DNA of 64,000 bases from Ligula intestinalis (GCA_036362985.1 JAYGXS010000007.1:25230300-25294299), one strand, 5' to 3'; counted from the stretch's first letter, positions 21,310-32,671 are shown. A program made the numbers and translations. Notes: generated by a model from the letters alone, not told the origin.

Positions 21310-21480
21310 GTTGTCCCCCCTCATGCAGCACAGCAGGGTTGTGGAGGGATGGTGACTTGCGCTGCATTGCCGTGCGAGTCGAATTTCGCTGCATCTGCCT
21401 CACTTTCTGCCCCATTTCCTTGATATGGGTTCGGTGTAAATACAGAGCCAGAAGACCGGAGATGGAGAGGGCAGCACGCA
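21310..21480 (+). repeat. Repeat R3, fragment
   Basis: Blocks GGTGACTTGCG, TGGGTTCGGTGTAAATAC and GCCAGAAGACCGGAGATGG match R3 at 51.3 and 58.0 kb. Confidence 0.5.
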
Positions 21481-21499
21481 TAGTGGTACTGACATCAGC

Positions 21500-21670
21500 A
21501 TTTTCGAAAATTATCAGTTTTTCAGGTCAAATTCCTGATAAACTTAGACTTAGGTATGAGGTTAGTGATACGGTTAAATTTAGAGTTAAGTTTAAGGTGG
21601 GAATTTTAACAAGAATCAGCGTTAGGATGTAGGTTAGGCTCAATATTAGGGTTACGGTTGGCATGGATTA
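21500..21670 (+). repeat. Degenerate telomere-like interspersed repeat
   Basis: G/T-rich orientation: TTAGACTTAGGTATGAGG, AGGTTAGGCTCAATATTAGG and GTTACGGTTGG. It abuts a SINE-A and then a C/A-rich copy, so oppositely oriented copies flank the SINE. Confidence 0.5.
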
Positions 21671-21687
21671 TCTCCTGATCCCGAACT

Positions 21688-21830
21688 ACGAGCTCGTGGC
21701 TCAATGGTTAGAGTGGGTTCAAGCCTCGGGTGGGGCAACACATAGGCTTGGACATAACTGGCTGGGGACAGCTAATGAGCCAGAAATGACAATTCAGGTC
21801 TTCACTGTCTTTGCCGGTAATGCTGTCCGA
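21688..21830 (+). repeat. SINE-A with intact-looking head
   Basis: Head CGAGCTCGTGGCTCAATGG then GTTCAAGCCTCGGGTGGGGC (B-box region), body CTAATGAGCCAGAAATGAC and CTTTGCCGGTAATG. The anticodon-side segment is deleted compared with the 38.3 kb copy. Confidence 0.65.
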
Positions 21831-22090
21831 TGACTTATCTGGCCGCCTAAACAGAACACGGTACTAGGAAGGCCCCGGCAAAGTAATGCAGGTAGACCTG
21901 TGCATAATTCCAAGAAGAGTGAATATTACCCTGTCCTAAAACCAACATTAGCCCTAACCTGGAGCCCTAATCATAACCCTAAACCAAAATCATACCGTTA
22001 AAACTAACCCTAGTGTGTCGGGAATTTGACGTGAAGCCATTTGTAAGGCGAGCTGTTCCTGTGCTCATATCCATGTAAGTAATCCTCGCC
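21831..22090 (-). repeat. Degenerate telomere-like interspersed repeat
   Basis: End block TGACTTATCTGGCCGCCTAA, interior AGCCCTAACCTGGAGCCC and TCATAACCCTAAACC, and closing GGAATTTGACGTGAAGCC. Followed by GTAAGGCGAGCTGTTCCTG. Confidence 0.5.
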
Positions 22091-23904
22091 CTGTGGTTTA
22101 TGTTAAAGGTCGTGGTTAGGTCAGGATACAGGAATAAATACCTTAAGCAGTTATCTACAGGATAATTTACGAGTTGGACACCAAGTACCTTGTGGAAATT
22201 GGGCGGAAATTGCAGACTGCCTACGGAAACATAAATCGTCAGCTCGGAGACTGAACACACTTTCTCAGCTTGAAATGCACGTGGGAGAAAGAAGCCGTCC
22301 TCTCGACCTTCAGGATGCCATCATCCTACACCGGGAACCGCTTGCGTTTCAGGCATGCTATTCAAATGTCACACCACCAGCAGGAATCTTGAATTTCCCT
22401 ACAGCTTACAATGTAGGTGCCAGCACGGAAACTAAAAACATCACAATTCTGTAATAGGGATTATCCGGATGAAGAATCAAGGGGGTGCAGAAGAGAAAAT
22501 CAAACAAAAATAGGAAATAGTAAATAAATTTTTATAAAGAGCTATAATACAGCGACGAACAGCGCGCGATAATTGAAAACCAAATTAAAATAATAAATGA
22601 ATTAAATGATAAATGAAAAGTAAAAGTAAATTCTCATTGCCGTCTGTCTCGTATTACAGAATTTTGAGGTTATTATTTTTCATGGTGGTACCTATAATAG
22701 ATTGTTAGCACGTACACGAAGCTCGGGGCAAGACGGCCACGTAGACCCCATGCAGCCGCACAGACACAACCCGTAAACGAACTCACCCGGCGAAGAAAAC
22801 TTGCCGCCAGACCGACCAACGCCGAGGGAGGCTCAATCGCCCCCCACCCCTACTCCATCGACATAATGACTCATCACGAACGCAGCTAGACTGCCCGAGG
22901 CAGTAAAAGTCGATCAGCCCGAAGTCAGCAAACAGGCCATGGCACACCACCTCCGATTCTCTTCGATGGCCTGCAGTTAACTCTTGGCCAGCGAAGAGCC
23001 GACTTAACTGCCCTAAACGTCAGCATATTGGTAAAGATTGTCCGGTGAGCTCGCCTCGGAATATTTACCATTCCTGGAATTATACGCGGAATCACCTGTA
23101 GTTTTGAGCAGGACGACTGTATTCTAGTGTCTGGTTTCAGGGATAAAATACGTAATTCTTCCCAATAATGCAAAAAGTTATGACCGGAGGATAAAAGCAT
23201 CTCGGGAAGCAGGTTATGCTTGGTGAGACTCCGGTTACCTCATGCGTTTCTGGAGTTCTACTACCTCATATGTTAAGCATCGATTGAAGTATGAAATTAC
23301 CGATTACAAATACGTTGGCGTTCAGTCGGAAATATGAGGGAGATCATGAAGAAGCCTGATTCCGACTGAAACAACATGTAAAAGTCCTGTTAGGGGGAGA
23401 ACCTATCCTCTGCTTAAAACTTGCAGAAAAACGGAGAAGTTTAATGAGAGCCTTCGGACTTTAACAGGCCACCAAATAACCAGATCACAAACGAGAAATG
23501 CAAACCACTCCTCCCGCATTATGTCCAGACTGAAGTGGTTGCTGTTTATCGTAATTGGGCGGGCATATGCATTTGGTTATCGACATTGGCATTGATACTC
23601 CTGACAATATTTCCACTACGTTCGCCCACCTGGACTACAACATTTCAAGCGAATACCTACCCATAAAATTATGCATTGGCAATTATGCTTACCTTACCTG
23701 TAGTCTAGAGCTCAACAGTTGAATGACCCGAGGCTCAGTAGGAAATACGCAATTTAACAATATGCACGTTAATAAAGGATAAAGCCATTGATTAACGGAT
23801 GCTATCGGCGTCGGTATCTGGGGCTTTACGAACAGCATTCAACAAGACCCTCCGAGTGGTGTTGGGGCTCCTTTATTCACCGATAGAGCTCAGTATGGAG
23901 CTTG
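22091..23904. other. Long unassigned stretch
   Basis: No supported gene. AT-rich between about 22480 and 22690, otherwise mixed. Open frames are at most about 90 codons with no recognised motif. Confidence 0.4.
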
Positions 23905-24290
23905 ATTTCAAGGAGCCCGGTAAATTTCGGTTTAGGTATGACTTCTATGTTCGTAAAAACGAATCGTGGGAACAAGAGCCGCTCACAATACATGTGACTT
24001 TGCGCCAAATTCTATGTTTAGGGTTATGATGAGGGGCAAGGTTAACTTTAGAGTTAGCTTAAAGCCTGGTACTAAGGACAGATTGTGTTAAGGGTTAAGG
24101 TTTGGGTTCATGTTTACTGTAGGGTCTGTGTTTGGGGCATGGCTTGCAACTTAGTTTTGTGGTAGCGTTATTGTTTAGATTAAAATCGGCAAATATTTTC
24201 CCTTTTTGGAATTTATCAGAAGACCAGCTATTTTAAATGAACGGGGTGTTCCTATTCGGATGTCCTATTTAGGCCGCCATACCAGCCAAC
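23905..24290 (+). repeat. Degenerate telomere-like interspersed repeat
   Basis: TTTCGGTTTAGGTATGAC at the left, G/T-rich interior (GTGTTAAGGGTTAAGGTTTG), and an inverted end block CCTATTTAGGCCGCCATAC at the right. With the 46.2 kb copy this suggests the GGCCGCCTAAA block is a terminal inverted repeat. Confidence 0.5.
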
Positions 24291-24360
24291 ATTAGAAATA
24301 TAGTAAGCAAAATCTGGAGAGTATTGTGAAAAAAGTGTTCCATGTACAAGAGGGTATCCC

Positions 24361-24485
24361 TGGTCTTTGCCGTCAATACTATTTGCCTACTAACATCTGT
24401 TACGGCCTCTGTCAGGGCCTCTGTCGAGGCCAAAACAGGGCGGGACAGATGAGTTCCGTTAGGGGTCGGTGAAGTTCATCAACGA
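24361..24485 (+). repeat. SINE-A, 3' tail only
   Basis: GGTCTTTGCCGTCAATAC, GGGCCTCTGTCGAGGCC, GAGTTCCGTTAGG and GTTCATCAACGAG match the tail of the 38336-38605 copy. It is 5'-truncated, as is usual for retroposed SINEs. Confidence 0.6.
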
Positions 24486-25643
24486 GAACAAGAAAAGCTA
24501 GCAGAGATAAAGGAGGGGGGGAGTCTTGCAGGCAATTGGAAGCGGGCCACCGCTATTGGTACAAAGGGACTAATGCATGCATACCGGCCTAGATGCCCTG
24601 TGTCTGAACCCGAGAATGACAGCTGTGAGTAATACCAAGGCCTTTTAACTAACCCCCTTCGACAAATGCGACAAAAGGTCATGCTGTCAAGATGTGGGCG
24701 TTTTATTCCACGGCATCAGTTTCACGTGAATCAGCACTTACTATTTGGGTTTTCATGATATGCTGCTTTGGGAGGAATGGGGGGATCAGTAAGGGGGGGG
24801 GGGTGGGGCGTAAAAGCACCTCGCATAGCAGGACAAAAACGGAGAAAAAAGTCACACCTATCTACTGACTACGCTCGCGTTCCCACGCTCCGGAAAACGA
24901 TTGTGTAAAATATAAACTACGGTCCCAAGCTTATATAGCGGCTCTTTTTCAGCCTGACTTACTGACGTCCACTGCGTCAATCCCTTCTTCCCCCCGCCCC
25001 CTGGCTTGGAGTCAAAACCGGCCTTATTGGCTCGTTCGTAGTCGCTCAGATGAAAAAAGGAGGCTGGATAGCATCTGGAGTGTCATTGCTCAGCATTGTC
25101 GTTAAAGTCAAGGGGGTCTACAGTAAGCTTTTTTTACTTGCTTTTAGTCATCATCCAATTGAGTCACAACAGATGCGGCTGATAGTACACGTAGTCATAA
25201 GGGAGCGGCGTTCATCGGCGGCAACACTCGTTGTTGACATTTCCACTGAGAGTCTAGAATAAGAAGTAAGTAACTGTCAAGGGTTTTTGTTACTACGGCG
25301 GTGTTTAAAAAGTTGGGTGTTTGTTAGGGCTCTATTACACTAAAATGTCAGGACCAGCTTCTTTTTCGGTTCTCCCCCTGGTATCCTCGGCACTCCGCAG
25401 TCCTTCTGAATTCAGTAGCTCCCCAGCCAAACATGTGAGCGGATCCCCGTGATCACAACTGACCTTGTATTTAAACTTCATTTTTCCAGGGAATTCAGAT
25501 ATATTGGTTTTCAGAGGTAGAAACTGCGATCACTTGAACCATAATTTTATTGACTTGAGGTTTCTGGTTCGCACAATTTATAAGATGCTGTGGTCAGGCA
25601 GCAATATGCCTAGAAGAATAAGCAGCAATCGAGTTCATCGCGA
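24486..25643. other. Unassigned stretch
   Basis: No supported gene. An 11-G run lies at 24793-24803. Confidence 0.4.
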
Positions 25644-25770
25644 CTGATAATGGATTGGAGGAAGAATCTGAAACGCCAGGTCAATGGGAACCTTGTTCCT
25701 GCGATCACAGATTCTCCTTCTGAAATTTTGCCGAAAACTCGCCTCTTCGCTTCTATCGGTAGTCTAGGTC
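25644..25770 (+). mobile_element. Penelope-like 3' end with hairpin
   Basis: Hairpin unit 25644-25679 (CTGATAATGGATT ... AATCTGAAACGCCAG), then CCTTGTTCCTGCGATC, AGATTCTCCTTCTGAAATT and CGCTTCTATCGGTAGTCTA, in the family's order. The AATAAA is mutated (TCAATGGG). Confidence 0.6.
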
Positions 25771-25944
25771 TTCGTTTAGGTTTGCGTGCGCTAACACAAT
25801 CGAAAGTCTGTCCGTTAAAAACTCACACCGGTCGGTTATGGAACTCACTCGTCCCGTTCGGCCTCGAAACTCATTCTCAAACCCTGACAGCCAGCAACAC
25901 TTCGACTAGTAGTGTAGACGGATGAACACTTTCAAAAAAGACAG

Positions 25945-26040
25945 GACAGGCTAGTGAGTCATAGCTAACCCCAAGTGGTGCAACACTCGAGGCTCCAACT
26001 CGCGACCAGTTGATTTGAAATCAACGCTTTGTTGGGTTTT
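25945..26040 (-). repeat. SINE-A, head fragment
   Basis: Minus strand: GGTCGCGAGTTGGAGCCTCG (head) followed by ACCACTTGGGGTTAGC. Truncated body. Confidence 0.5.
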
Positions 26041-26221
26041 CAAAACATTCTGCTAATTCAAGCGACTTTTAATTTTTCGTGACACCGAAGTGCTCAACTG
26101 GGTCATGTTACATCAACCAACCCGTTGAACACGGCGGGTGTGGTAGAAAATTGCAGAGAAATGCTTCCAAGGTTTTCTCTTTCCCCGATTATGCAAAATA
26201 AGCTTAATATTTTCCCAACAA

Positions 26222-26371
26222 GGATGATGGAGACTGGAATGGCCATTTCTGGCTCATTGGCCGTCATCAGCCAGTCGTACCTTACCCTAGATGATGCACT
26301 TCCACCCAAGACTTGAGTCAGCCACCTGTTGATCAGAAGTCCAACGGTCTAACCATTGAGCTAGGGGCTCG
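26222..26371 (-). repeat. SINE-A, copy 1 of a tandem pair
   Basis: Minus strand: head GCCCCTAGCTCAATGG, then TACGACTGGCTGATGACGG and GAGCCAGAAATGGCCATTCC. It lies directly before the full-length 26405-26688 copy in the same orientation. Confidence 0.65.
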
Positions 26372-26404
26372 TTGTCTTGCCGATTTAGGTCGGGAGATCT
26401 TGAC

Positions 26405-26688
26405 GCTCGCTGATGAACGTTCACCCACCTGCAAGGGAAATAATTTTCCCCGCCCCCCCCTCGCCTTGGATCTCATTTCTCGGACCCTGACAGCAGCTGT
26501 AGCAGTTATTAGTATAGGCAGATAGTATTGCCGGCAAAGACCAGGGAGATTGAAATGGCCATTGCTGGCTTATTAGCCATCGTCAGCCGGTCATATCCAA
26601 CCCCAAGCGGTGCATCACACGAGACTCGGGCACGCAACTTGTTGAGTAGATCTCCAACACTCTACCTCATTGCGCCATGGGCTTCTAT
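26405..26688 (-). repeat. SINE-A, copy 2 of a tandem pair, nearly full length
   Basis: About 280 bases. Head near GCGCAATGAGGTAGAGTG, body CCGGCTGACGATGGC, TCTTTGCCGGCAATAC, ACTGCTACAGCTGCTGTCAG, and tail ending GTGAACGTTCATCAGC. A useful reference copy for the family. It is followed by another SINE-A-like tail at about 26690-26755. Confidence 0.7.
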
Positions 26689-26835
26689 TCCCTCCGGTTT
26701 AGATCGGGACCATTAAAATTGGTTGATGAATGCTCATCGCTCGGTTACGGCAAAGTTCTTCGGCCTTCAATGCTAGTCATTGCGCGGCTGCTGACGGGGG
26801 CCCGAGAGTAAGCCTGTAGTGAGCTTTAGCGCCAA

Positions 26836-27053
26836 TGTGGGAACCTGCGATCGCTGACTCGTCACGCCAAGGCTGCAGTCACGCTGAATGCCCGCACCCT
26901 GTCTGGTGCGACCTACTGACACAACCAGTCTCGGCTGTGCCCACGCTGGTGCGTAACCTCGCGTGGTCCAACCGGTTCCTTCTCCTAAGGAACCGGACCT
27001 GGAAGATCGCAGCCGTAAGGGTTAACTTAACTAGCCTTGACACCACGCGATTA
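26836..27053 (+). mobile_element. Short LTR of the TGTRG...GCGATA family
   Basis: Starts TGTGGGAACC, like the LTR at 2218, and contains CTAAGGAACCGGACCTGG and AAGATCGCAGCCGTAAGGG. It ends near CACGCGATTA. At about 218 bases it lacks much of U3. The flanks GCCA/GCCC match only partly, so the boundaries are approximate. Confidence 0.6.
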
Positions 27054-27236
27054 GCCCGAGACAGGACGGATCGTGCTTGGCTAAGGTTTGCAATTCTTCA
27101 GACTACATTTTTCCCGGAAGCCCTAAAAGTTCGGTATTTTCATGTCCAAGTCATTTATCATAGGTCACCTAAACCACGTTTTATACGTTCTTCAAGCAAC
27201 CTTTGACACAGAACCAGAAGATGCAATCGCTTGAGT

Positions 27237-27272
27237 CTGACGTTTCGGATTATCGCTTGAGCCCATCATTAG
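27237..27272 (-). other. Penelope 3' hairpin unit, diverged
   Basis: Minus strand CTAATGATGGGC ... AATCCGAAACGTCAG, followed by the GCGATTGCATC segment. The stem is partly broken and there is no AATAAA. Confidence 0.5.
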
Positions 27273-28875
27273 AGATAGTGATATAGAGCTGCGAGTAAGA
27301 ATCCGTAACGAACTCACCCGTTCGTTTCTATCAGCAATGGGGCATCTAGTAGGTGGGCCAACTCTTGCAAAGATATAGGCGAAAATTGACTTGGCACTTC
27401 AGCATATATTTCGTATCGTTATGTTGATCTGATGAGTGCATTTGGCCTGAAAGCGCTTTTTATTACAGGAAATTTTTTGTTCAGTTTATTGAAGCGAAAC
27501 AAGCAGCATTTTGCGAAATCGGAGGTTGCGTGATATTGAAAAAGTTTCCTGCGCTATTAAGTATGGTAGAATCAAACCTTTTATTCGTTAACACTATGCT
27601 ATGGGAGAACCCCAATATAAGCAAAAAGTTAAAATATATCACTCCCAGAACCGGAAAATTTAGTCTGAAGTTAGTAAACATCAGGTGAAGCGAAGTTTAA
27701 GTGAGCACATTGGTTTTTTTCGGAAACGAGGATCCATTTTACAGTTTTTAAAAATATTTTTTCCCAAAGTCTGAAGTTGTCTGTCACAAAACATGGTAAA
27801 AAGAGTTTTGACTGTAGCTGTAAAGTAAGAATTATGCCAGTTCTTTTTTTCAAATTCAAACAACAAAAAACACTGCTTTCCACAAATGCCCTCTTTTTGA
27901 CACAAAATTCTTCATCCTCAATGGAATAAAAACAGACTTTAGCTAAATGCCATAAAGCAAATATTACAAGCCTGTCTCGGGGGTTTTATAGTACACCCGT
28001 TGCTGTTGTTTTTAATTATGCGACCTCAGTACCTCCTAAGATATTCAGGACAAAACAACAACCCACTGTACGCCCGACTTACCCGATGCATATTAGATAA
28101 CAAATAAAAGCCCAAGAAGTCTTTTGCACGTTGTATTTGGGCATACACCTCAAGTTGTTCTTCTGCTCTTTTGTCTAAGTTGCACCCCATTCCCTCAACG
28201 GTGAGATGTATATTAGCAAAACCATAATTATAAAGGAAAAATTCGCACGTGCCTATCAATACTTTACCGAAGGAGGCTCGCGTATAGTCTACTATCGGAA
28301 TATTTTTTATGATTGCTATTTACCTATTGACCATTTAGGATTCAAAGTTGCGAAAATTCCCATCAGAGAATTCAGAAGAGTATTTGGCGAGCATACGTAG
28401 CTTGCGATAAATTCTCTTCGGGCCGTTACATTGATATAGGGAGGGGGTACAATGTAACATGCTGGTAAGTATGTAATCACAAAACGCAAATTAATCATGG
28501 GGATGAGGGAGGTAGCGTGGGGTTGATAGCAATCAGCTGGTTGCAAGTTGATGAGGGTTTGTTGAGTCCGGACAGGGGATGGGGGAGGTTGAAGCGGTAG
28601 AAAGCGCAAAAAGATGCAGGTAGTTACCTAACCGTTGACCATGCCAAGCTCGGGGCTTGCAGGAGGTTCTTCTGCGCGCACAAGACCGGCTTCCTCAACC
28701 GGATCGTGGTTGCTTCAGCTGTTGATAGCAAACGCTGACCCAGGGATTTTGGGTAATTTGGGTGAGACCTTGTAAATTACCTTACAGGCTCCGCTTGGGT
28801 CCACACGATTAGTATTTCTATGAGGAGTGTGAAAATCAAGCATAAAAGACCATTGCGTGGCCTGTCACTTTTGTC
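27273..28875. other. Long unassigned AT-rich stretch
   Basis: AT-rich from about 27420 to 28400. Overlapping minus-strand frames of about 60-97 codons show no motif I recognise. Confidence 0.4.
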
Positions 28876-29170
28876 TATCGCAGGGGGTTAAATAGGTTAG
28901 ACCGTAGCAACTGCGCTCTTCAGGCGCACTTTGTTAGGAGAGGAGAACTGATTGGGAAGCCAGAGAGGAAGGCACAGTTTATTCTGTTCAGAAGGATGTG
29001 GAGAATAGGCAGGAGAAAATTGACTGTCCGACGAGCTAGCAACCGCAGGCTAGAGCACTACGCCTGCGGAGTAAGGACGTCTAGCGTAGCTTGATTGCTC
29101 AGAAGTACAGATTTCGTGTCTTCTCGATTATCACGTCACGATTACCAGTCACGAACTTGGCCCCACCACA
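28876..29170 (-). mobile_element. LTR D of the TGTRG...GCGATA family
   Basis: Minus strand: ends CCCCCTGCGATA at 28876, contains a GAACAGAATAAACTG poly(A) signal region and CTTCCTCTCTGGCTTCCC. A TGTGGTGGGGCC start is proposed at 29170. The flanks are TGTC and TGTA. The 3' boundary is firm and the 5' boundary is provisional. Confidence 0.5.
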
Positions 29171-29305
29171 TGTAGGAGGGGGTACCCAAAAGACGAAAAT
29201 CGTTTTCTGTAAGCACGTAGGATCGCAAGCCTGCCCTTGTTGCCATTAGATGCATTAACTAGATACTCTTACTACACGGTTGTCTAGGTGAAAGTCATAA
29301 GAAAA

Positions 29306-29662
29306 TGTGAAGTCTCATTCCATGTCAGCAAGCATGTGCCAAGGCTAACCGCTGCCACCGAGTATACGTGCGCTGCCCGCCTACGCCCGTCCGTCTGACA
29401 AATCACCTCTCAAGACCGACTCACACAAAAGCGGCTCCAGAATTTGTGGTGATTCTTGTGGCAGCTCAATTCAGACATGGTGCTGTGGCCGGTGGTCGCT
29501 CGCTCGTCTGACACTCAAAGTCCTCTTACCCATTCCCCATTCCTCCTATAAAAAGTAAACTATTCGTGTCACTCCGGTTTTGCATGTCTTCTCTGCTTTC
29601 CTAAGGAACCTGGCCTGAGGATCGCAGTTGCTAGTGTTTAACTTACTTAACCTCCTACGATA
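29306..29662 (+). mobile_element. LTR E of the TGTRG...GCGATA family
   Basis: Starts TGTGAAGTC, shares GTGCCAAGGCT, GCTGTGGCCGGTGG and CTCGCTCGTCTGACA with LTR G, has CTAAGGAACCTGGCCTG and ends CTCCTACGATA. The flanks AAAA/AAAC are consistent with a decayed 4-bp duplication. Confidence 0.65.
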
Positions 29663-30339
29663 AAACTATCGTAGCGGCCGGTGAGCGATTGCTTAAGTAA
29701 ACATCCTCCCAACGCTTTCAACAATTCTACAATGGCACACCTTGACGAACAGCGCAACAACGGTGGTTTGTTTTCTCGCCATCATAGCAGTCGCCCACGT
29801 TTAATCTACTCCGCATGACCTTACAGGGAGCCAAAACGATTATCTGCAAGTGCCGAAGCGATTACTGGAGGTTGTGCGGACAAATCGATCTGGGCACTGG
29901 CTACTTCGTCGGGACAACGAGCCTGTACACGGCAGTCTGGCCGTCAGTTTCGACAATGTTCACTGTGAACTCGATAGCAGGGTGGTGACTTAAGCGCGAA
30001 CTAGTTTTAAGTGATGGTAAACTTGCATAGTATCGATGACACTTCCCTCTCCCCTCAGGCGCCCACGTCAGGAAGACCTGCACACAAAAACACAGCGTTC
30101 ATTACAGTTTACAGTTTACAGCATGAGCTGAGACGAATATTAAAAATTTTTTTTCGAAAACCAGTGAAAAACCCGTTGGGGCAATTGCTTGTCATCTAAT
30201 TAATAGTATGTCGAAAATAATTAATGCTTTGCAAGATGACATCTTCAATTTAAAAAGTAATTCTCGTTTTTCGGGTACCTCTCGAGCATGATTCCCACTG
30301 ACGATCAAGTCTGATTATATGCGTGATCTCATGTAGGTT
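29663..30339. other. Unassigned stretch
   Basis: No supported gene between LTRs E and F. A short inverted repeat CTACGATA/TATCGTAG straddles the end of LTR E. Confidence 0.45.
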
Positions 30340-30762
30340 TGTAGCGGTCTCTGCCGTCCCACCTTCTCTATTGCTTTGCCCGGCGTCATGGCTCAACGCC
30401 AGCTGCCTCAAGGTCATCCAATACCTCAGTCAGCGCTTACAGACGCGCTGACCTGCAGTGACTTGACCTACTTCCACTCGGACACACACACCTGTGTCTG
30501 GGTTCGCGCGGCCGCCGAGCACCACTCGAACAAGTCCTTTTTTCCCCACTCTCGGCCGCCAGACGTGACTTAGGACCACGGCGTCCAGCGGAATGACGTG
30601 TGCTCCGAAGTCCAACTTCTCTACATCTATTCTCCGGTACTTTGTATACACAATAAACTATCTCTTCTACTCTGGCCTTCAAAGACTTCTCCAATCTCCT
30701 AAGGAACCTGGGCTGGAAGATTGTAGATGTTAGGGTAAACCGTCTTAGCCTTAACTCTTATA
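30340..30762 (+). mobile_element. Solo LTR F with 4-bp target duplication
   Basis: Starts TGTAGCGGTCTCTGCCG and ends TTAACTCTTATA, with GGTT exactly on both sides (30336-30339 and 30763-30766). It carries a poly(A) signal (ACAATAAACTATC) and the block CTAAGGAACCTGGGCTGG AAG. The 423-base length is intermediate between LTRs C and A. No frame spans it sensibly. Confidence 0.85.
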
Positions 30763-30818
30763 GGTTCATAAAGAGCCTAAGGCTGTGTGGGCTGATGGAG
30801 GTCCGATTTCCGGTGTTC

Positions 30819-31123
30819 TGTGGTGACTCGCTCCGCCTAGGCAAGCAGGTGCCAAGGCTCACTGCTGCCAACGAGTGCACGTGCAGTGGCCGCTTATTCA
30901 ATCCGTCTGGCCAATCACCCGTCAAGGTTGACTCACACAAGAGCCGTTCCAGACGTTGTGGTGATTCTCACGGCCAGCCCAATTCAGACGCGGTGCTGTG
31001 GCCGGTGGTTTCTCGCTCGTCTGACAATCAGTTTCCTCCTGCCTATTGTCGATTTCCTTCTGTACATAATAAACTCTTTCCACCGCAATTGCTAGGGTTT
31101 CACTTACTTAACCCTCTGCGCTA
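30819..31123 (+). mobile_element. LTR G of the TGTRG...GCGATA family
   Basis: Starts TGTGGTGACTCGC, has an inverted CCAAT box (TGGCCAATCACCCG), the poly(A) signal ATAATAAACTC, and ends ACCCTCTGCGCTA. The flanks GTTC/CTTC are three of four identical. It shares its U3 subtype with LTR E and lies 56 bases after LTR F. Confidence 0.65.
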
Positions 31124-31894
31124 CTTCATGGAGGCGCAATTGGCCGAATGGGCCCTTGCGATGTCCAAGGATAGTGTGGACAGGCTAGACACAATCAACA
31201 ACCGCACGCTGTGACACCTAGCACTGGCGATACCCGTGACTCACATGTGCGGTAGTACTGGGCAAAGGTTGGAATTCAATCCACGCCAAAGGTGACAGGT
31301 GGGCAGTGGTCGTACCATTTTGTTGGCGGTAATTTGTGTGTGTGTGTTGTGAGACGGTATGTGCATTGTTCGTGGTAACAGTGCACTCAGTATCCAACGG
31401 GGTTGAACCGTGCTCGAAAAATATATCATACCATATGGACACCAGGATAAAACTTTGGCGCCTTTGTTATGGGTTAGTCCTGTGATGCCCCTTCTTTTTC
31501 AATAGCAGTTACAATTGGGTTACCTTCGGAGATAGTTGTTTCAGTTTTTGATGCGTTAAAAGTCCTGGCCTGACGGGATAACTTGGGTTTTCTCGGGACC
31601 GAGGGCCCGACTGCAATAGCGCCTTCGCAAGGCGTAATGTCAGGTCGTGCGCAGCACGGGTAGACGAGCTGCCTAAATTTGTCAGCCATTTGCACACGCA
31701 CGCGTCACCTTATATTTTTGAAACTGTTTGAGTGAATGAGGATTGAGTGCGGTAAGCGCTGCGCAAGTCCGTTTAACGATTAACTAAATTGCACGTAAGG
31801 CACTGAAGTGCTACAAATCCGTGCGACAGTTGACGGATGTCATCGATTGGGATGGTCAAAAGATTAGTATTCAATTCAGCTGATCGAATTGTGA
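31124..31894. other. Unassigned stretch
   Basis: No supported gene. A short (GT)n run lies at about 31336-31350. Confidence 0.4.
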
Positions 31895-32018
31895 AAAATT
31901 CGCAGCCTTGGTTGGAGTCGAACCCACGCCACAGGGTAGGCTTTCGTTTTATTTCGTTGACCAAATTGGAAAAAACTAGCGGCATTCGGCGGGATTCGAA
32001 TCCACATAAGAGGGAGGC
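31895..32018 (-). repeat. SINE-B heads, left outer part of the palindrome
   Basis: Minus strand has two tRNA-like B-box regions: GGATTCGAATCCCGCCG (about 31988-32004) and GGGTTCGACTCCAACC (about 31911-31926). They are separated by the SINE-B tail start CTAGTTTTTTCCAATTTGG. The outer part of this segment is the left extension of the palindrome that the solo LTR interrupts. Confidence 0.6.
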
Positions 32019-32419
32019 TATCGCAGGGGGTTAAGTGAGTTAAACCGTGCAACTGCGATCTTCAGACCATGGTTACTTTGTGCAGAAGAGAAGTCGGCGA
32101 CGGCCAGAATAGTAGGACGAGTTTATTTTGTACACAACGGAAGAGGAGAATATATTGACTTGGGAGAGATAAGTCCGATCAGTAGGTTGACCGGGGCTAA
32201 GTGAGGTCTTAGAGTAGTCGGGCAAGAGGACAGATAGAGGGAGATCTTTCATTGGGCAGAGAGGCAACTTGCGTCGGGCACGCGTGCAAGCTCCTCATTC
32301 GTCGTCTCATAGATGCGAGAACTATGATTGGCTGATCGAGACGTCGACAATTCACATCGGTGAGCGTTTGGGAAAGTGCACTTCGACGCGAGCTAGTCAG
32401 GCAGACACGACCCGCTACA
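32019..32419 (-). mobile_element. Solo LTR C with 4-bp target duplication, inside a SINE-B
   Basis: Minus strand starts TGTAGCGGGTCGTGTC at 32419 and ends CCCCCTGCGATA at 32019. AGGC flanks it exactly (32015-32018 and 32420-32423). The mirror copy of the SINE at about 32960-32972 reads AAAAGGCCTCCCTC without interruption, giving the empty site. The length is 401 bases. It has a poly(A) signal (ACAAAATAAACTCG) and an inverted CCAAT box. Confidence 0.9.
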
Positions 32420-32671
32420 AGGCCTTTTACGCAAGCCAACGCTCTACCCACTTGAGCTACGAATGTCGCGCTTCACACCATGAGTTTAATCACACTTTGA
32501 TCGATATTACCCGCCCAACCTTATGGCTCGTATGGAATCCACCAATATGGAACAGCAAGCTGGTTGCCCAAGCAGGATTTCCTAAGCAATCATCTAGAAT
32601 CCACCAGAATGACTACTAGGCTGACTTAATTATTAAGTTGGTTTGGCAAATTTAGTTAATTTAGTCGACCC
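32420..32671 (-). repeat. SINE-B body and head, left palindrome arm
   Basis: Inverse of 32717-32968. From the left: head TTGAGCTACGAATGTCGCGC, then GTGTGAT-type body, AGGATTTCCTAAGCAATC, CCACCAGAATGACT, and AATTATTAAGTTGG. Arms are long and only lightly diverged. Confidence 0.75.

Noticed and set aside
20855..21310. CpG-rich stretch as a promoter CpG island
   Set aside because: No adjoining exon, splice signals or conserved frame; adjacent LTR and R3 sequences are also GC-rich.
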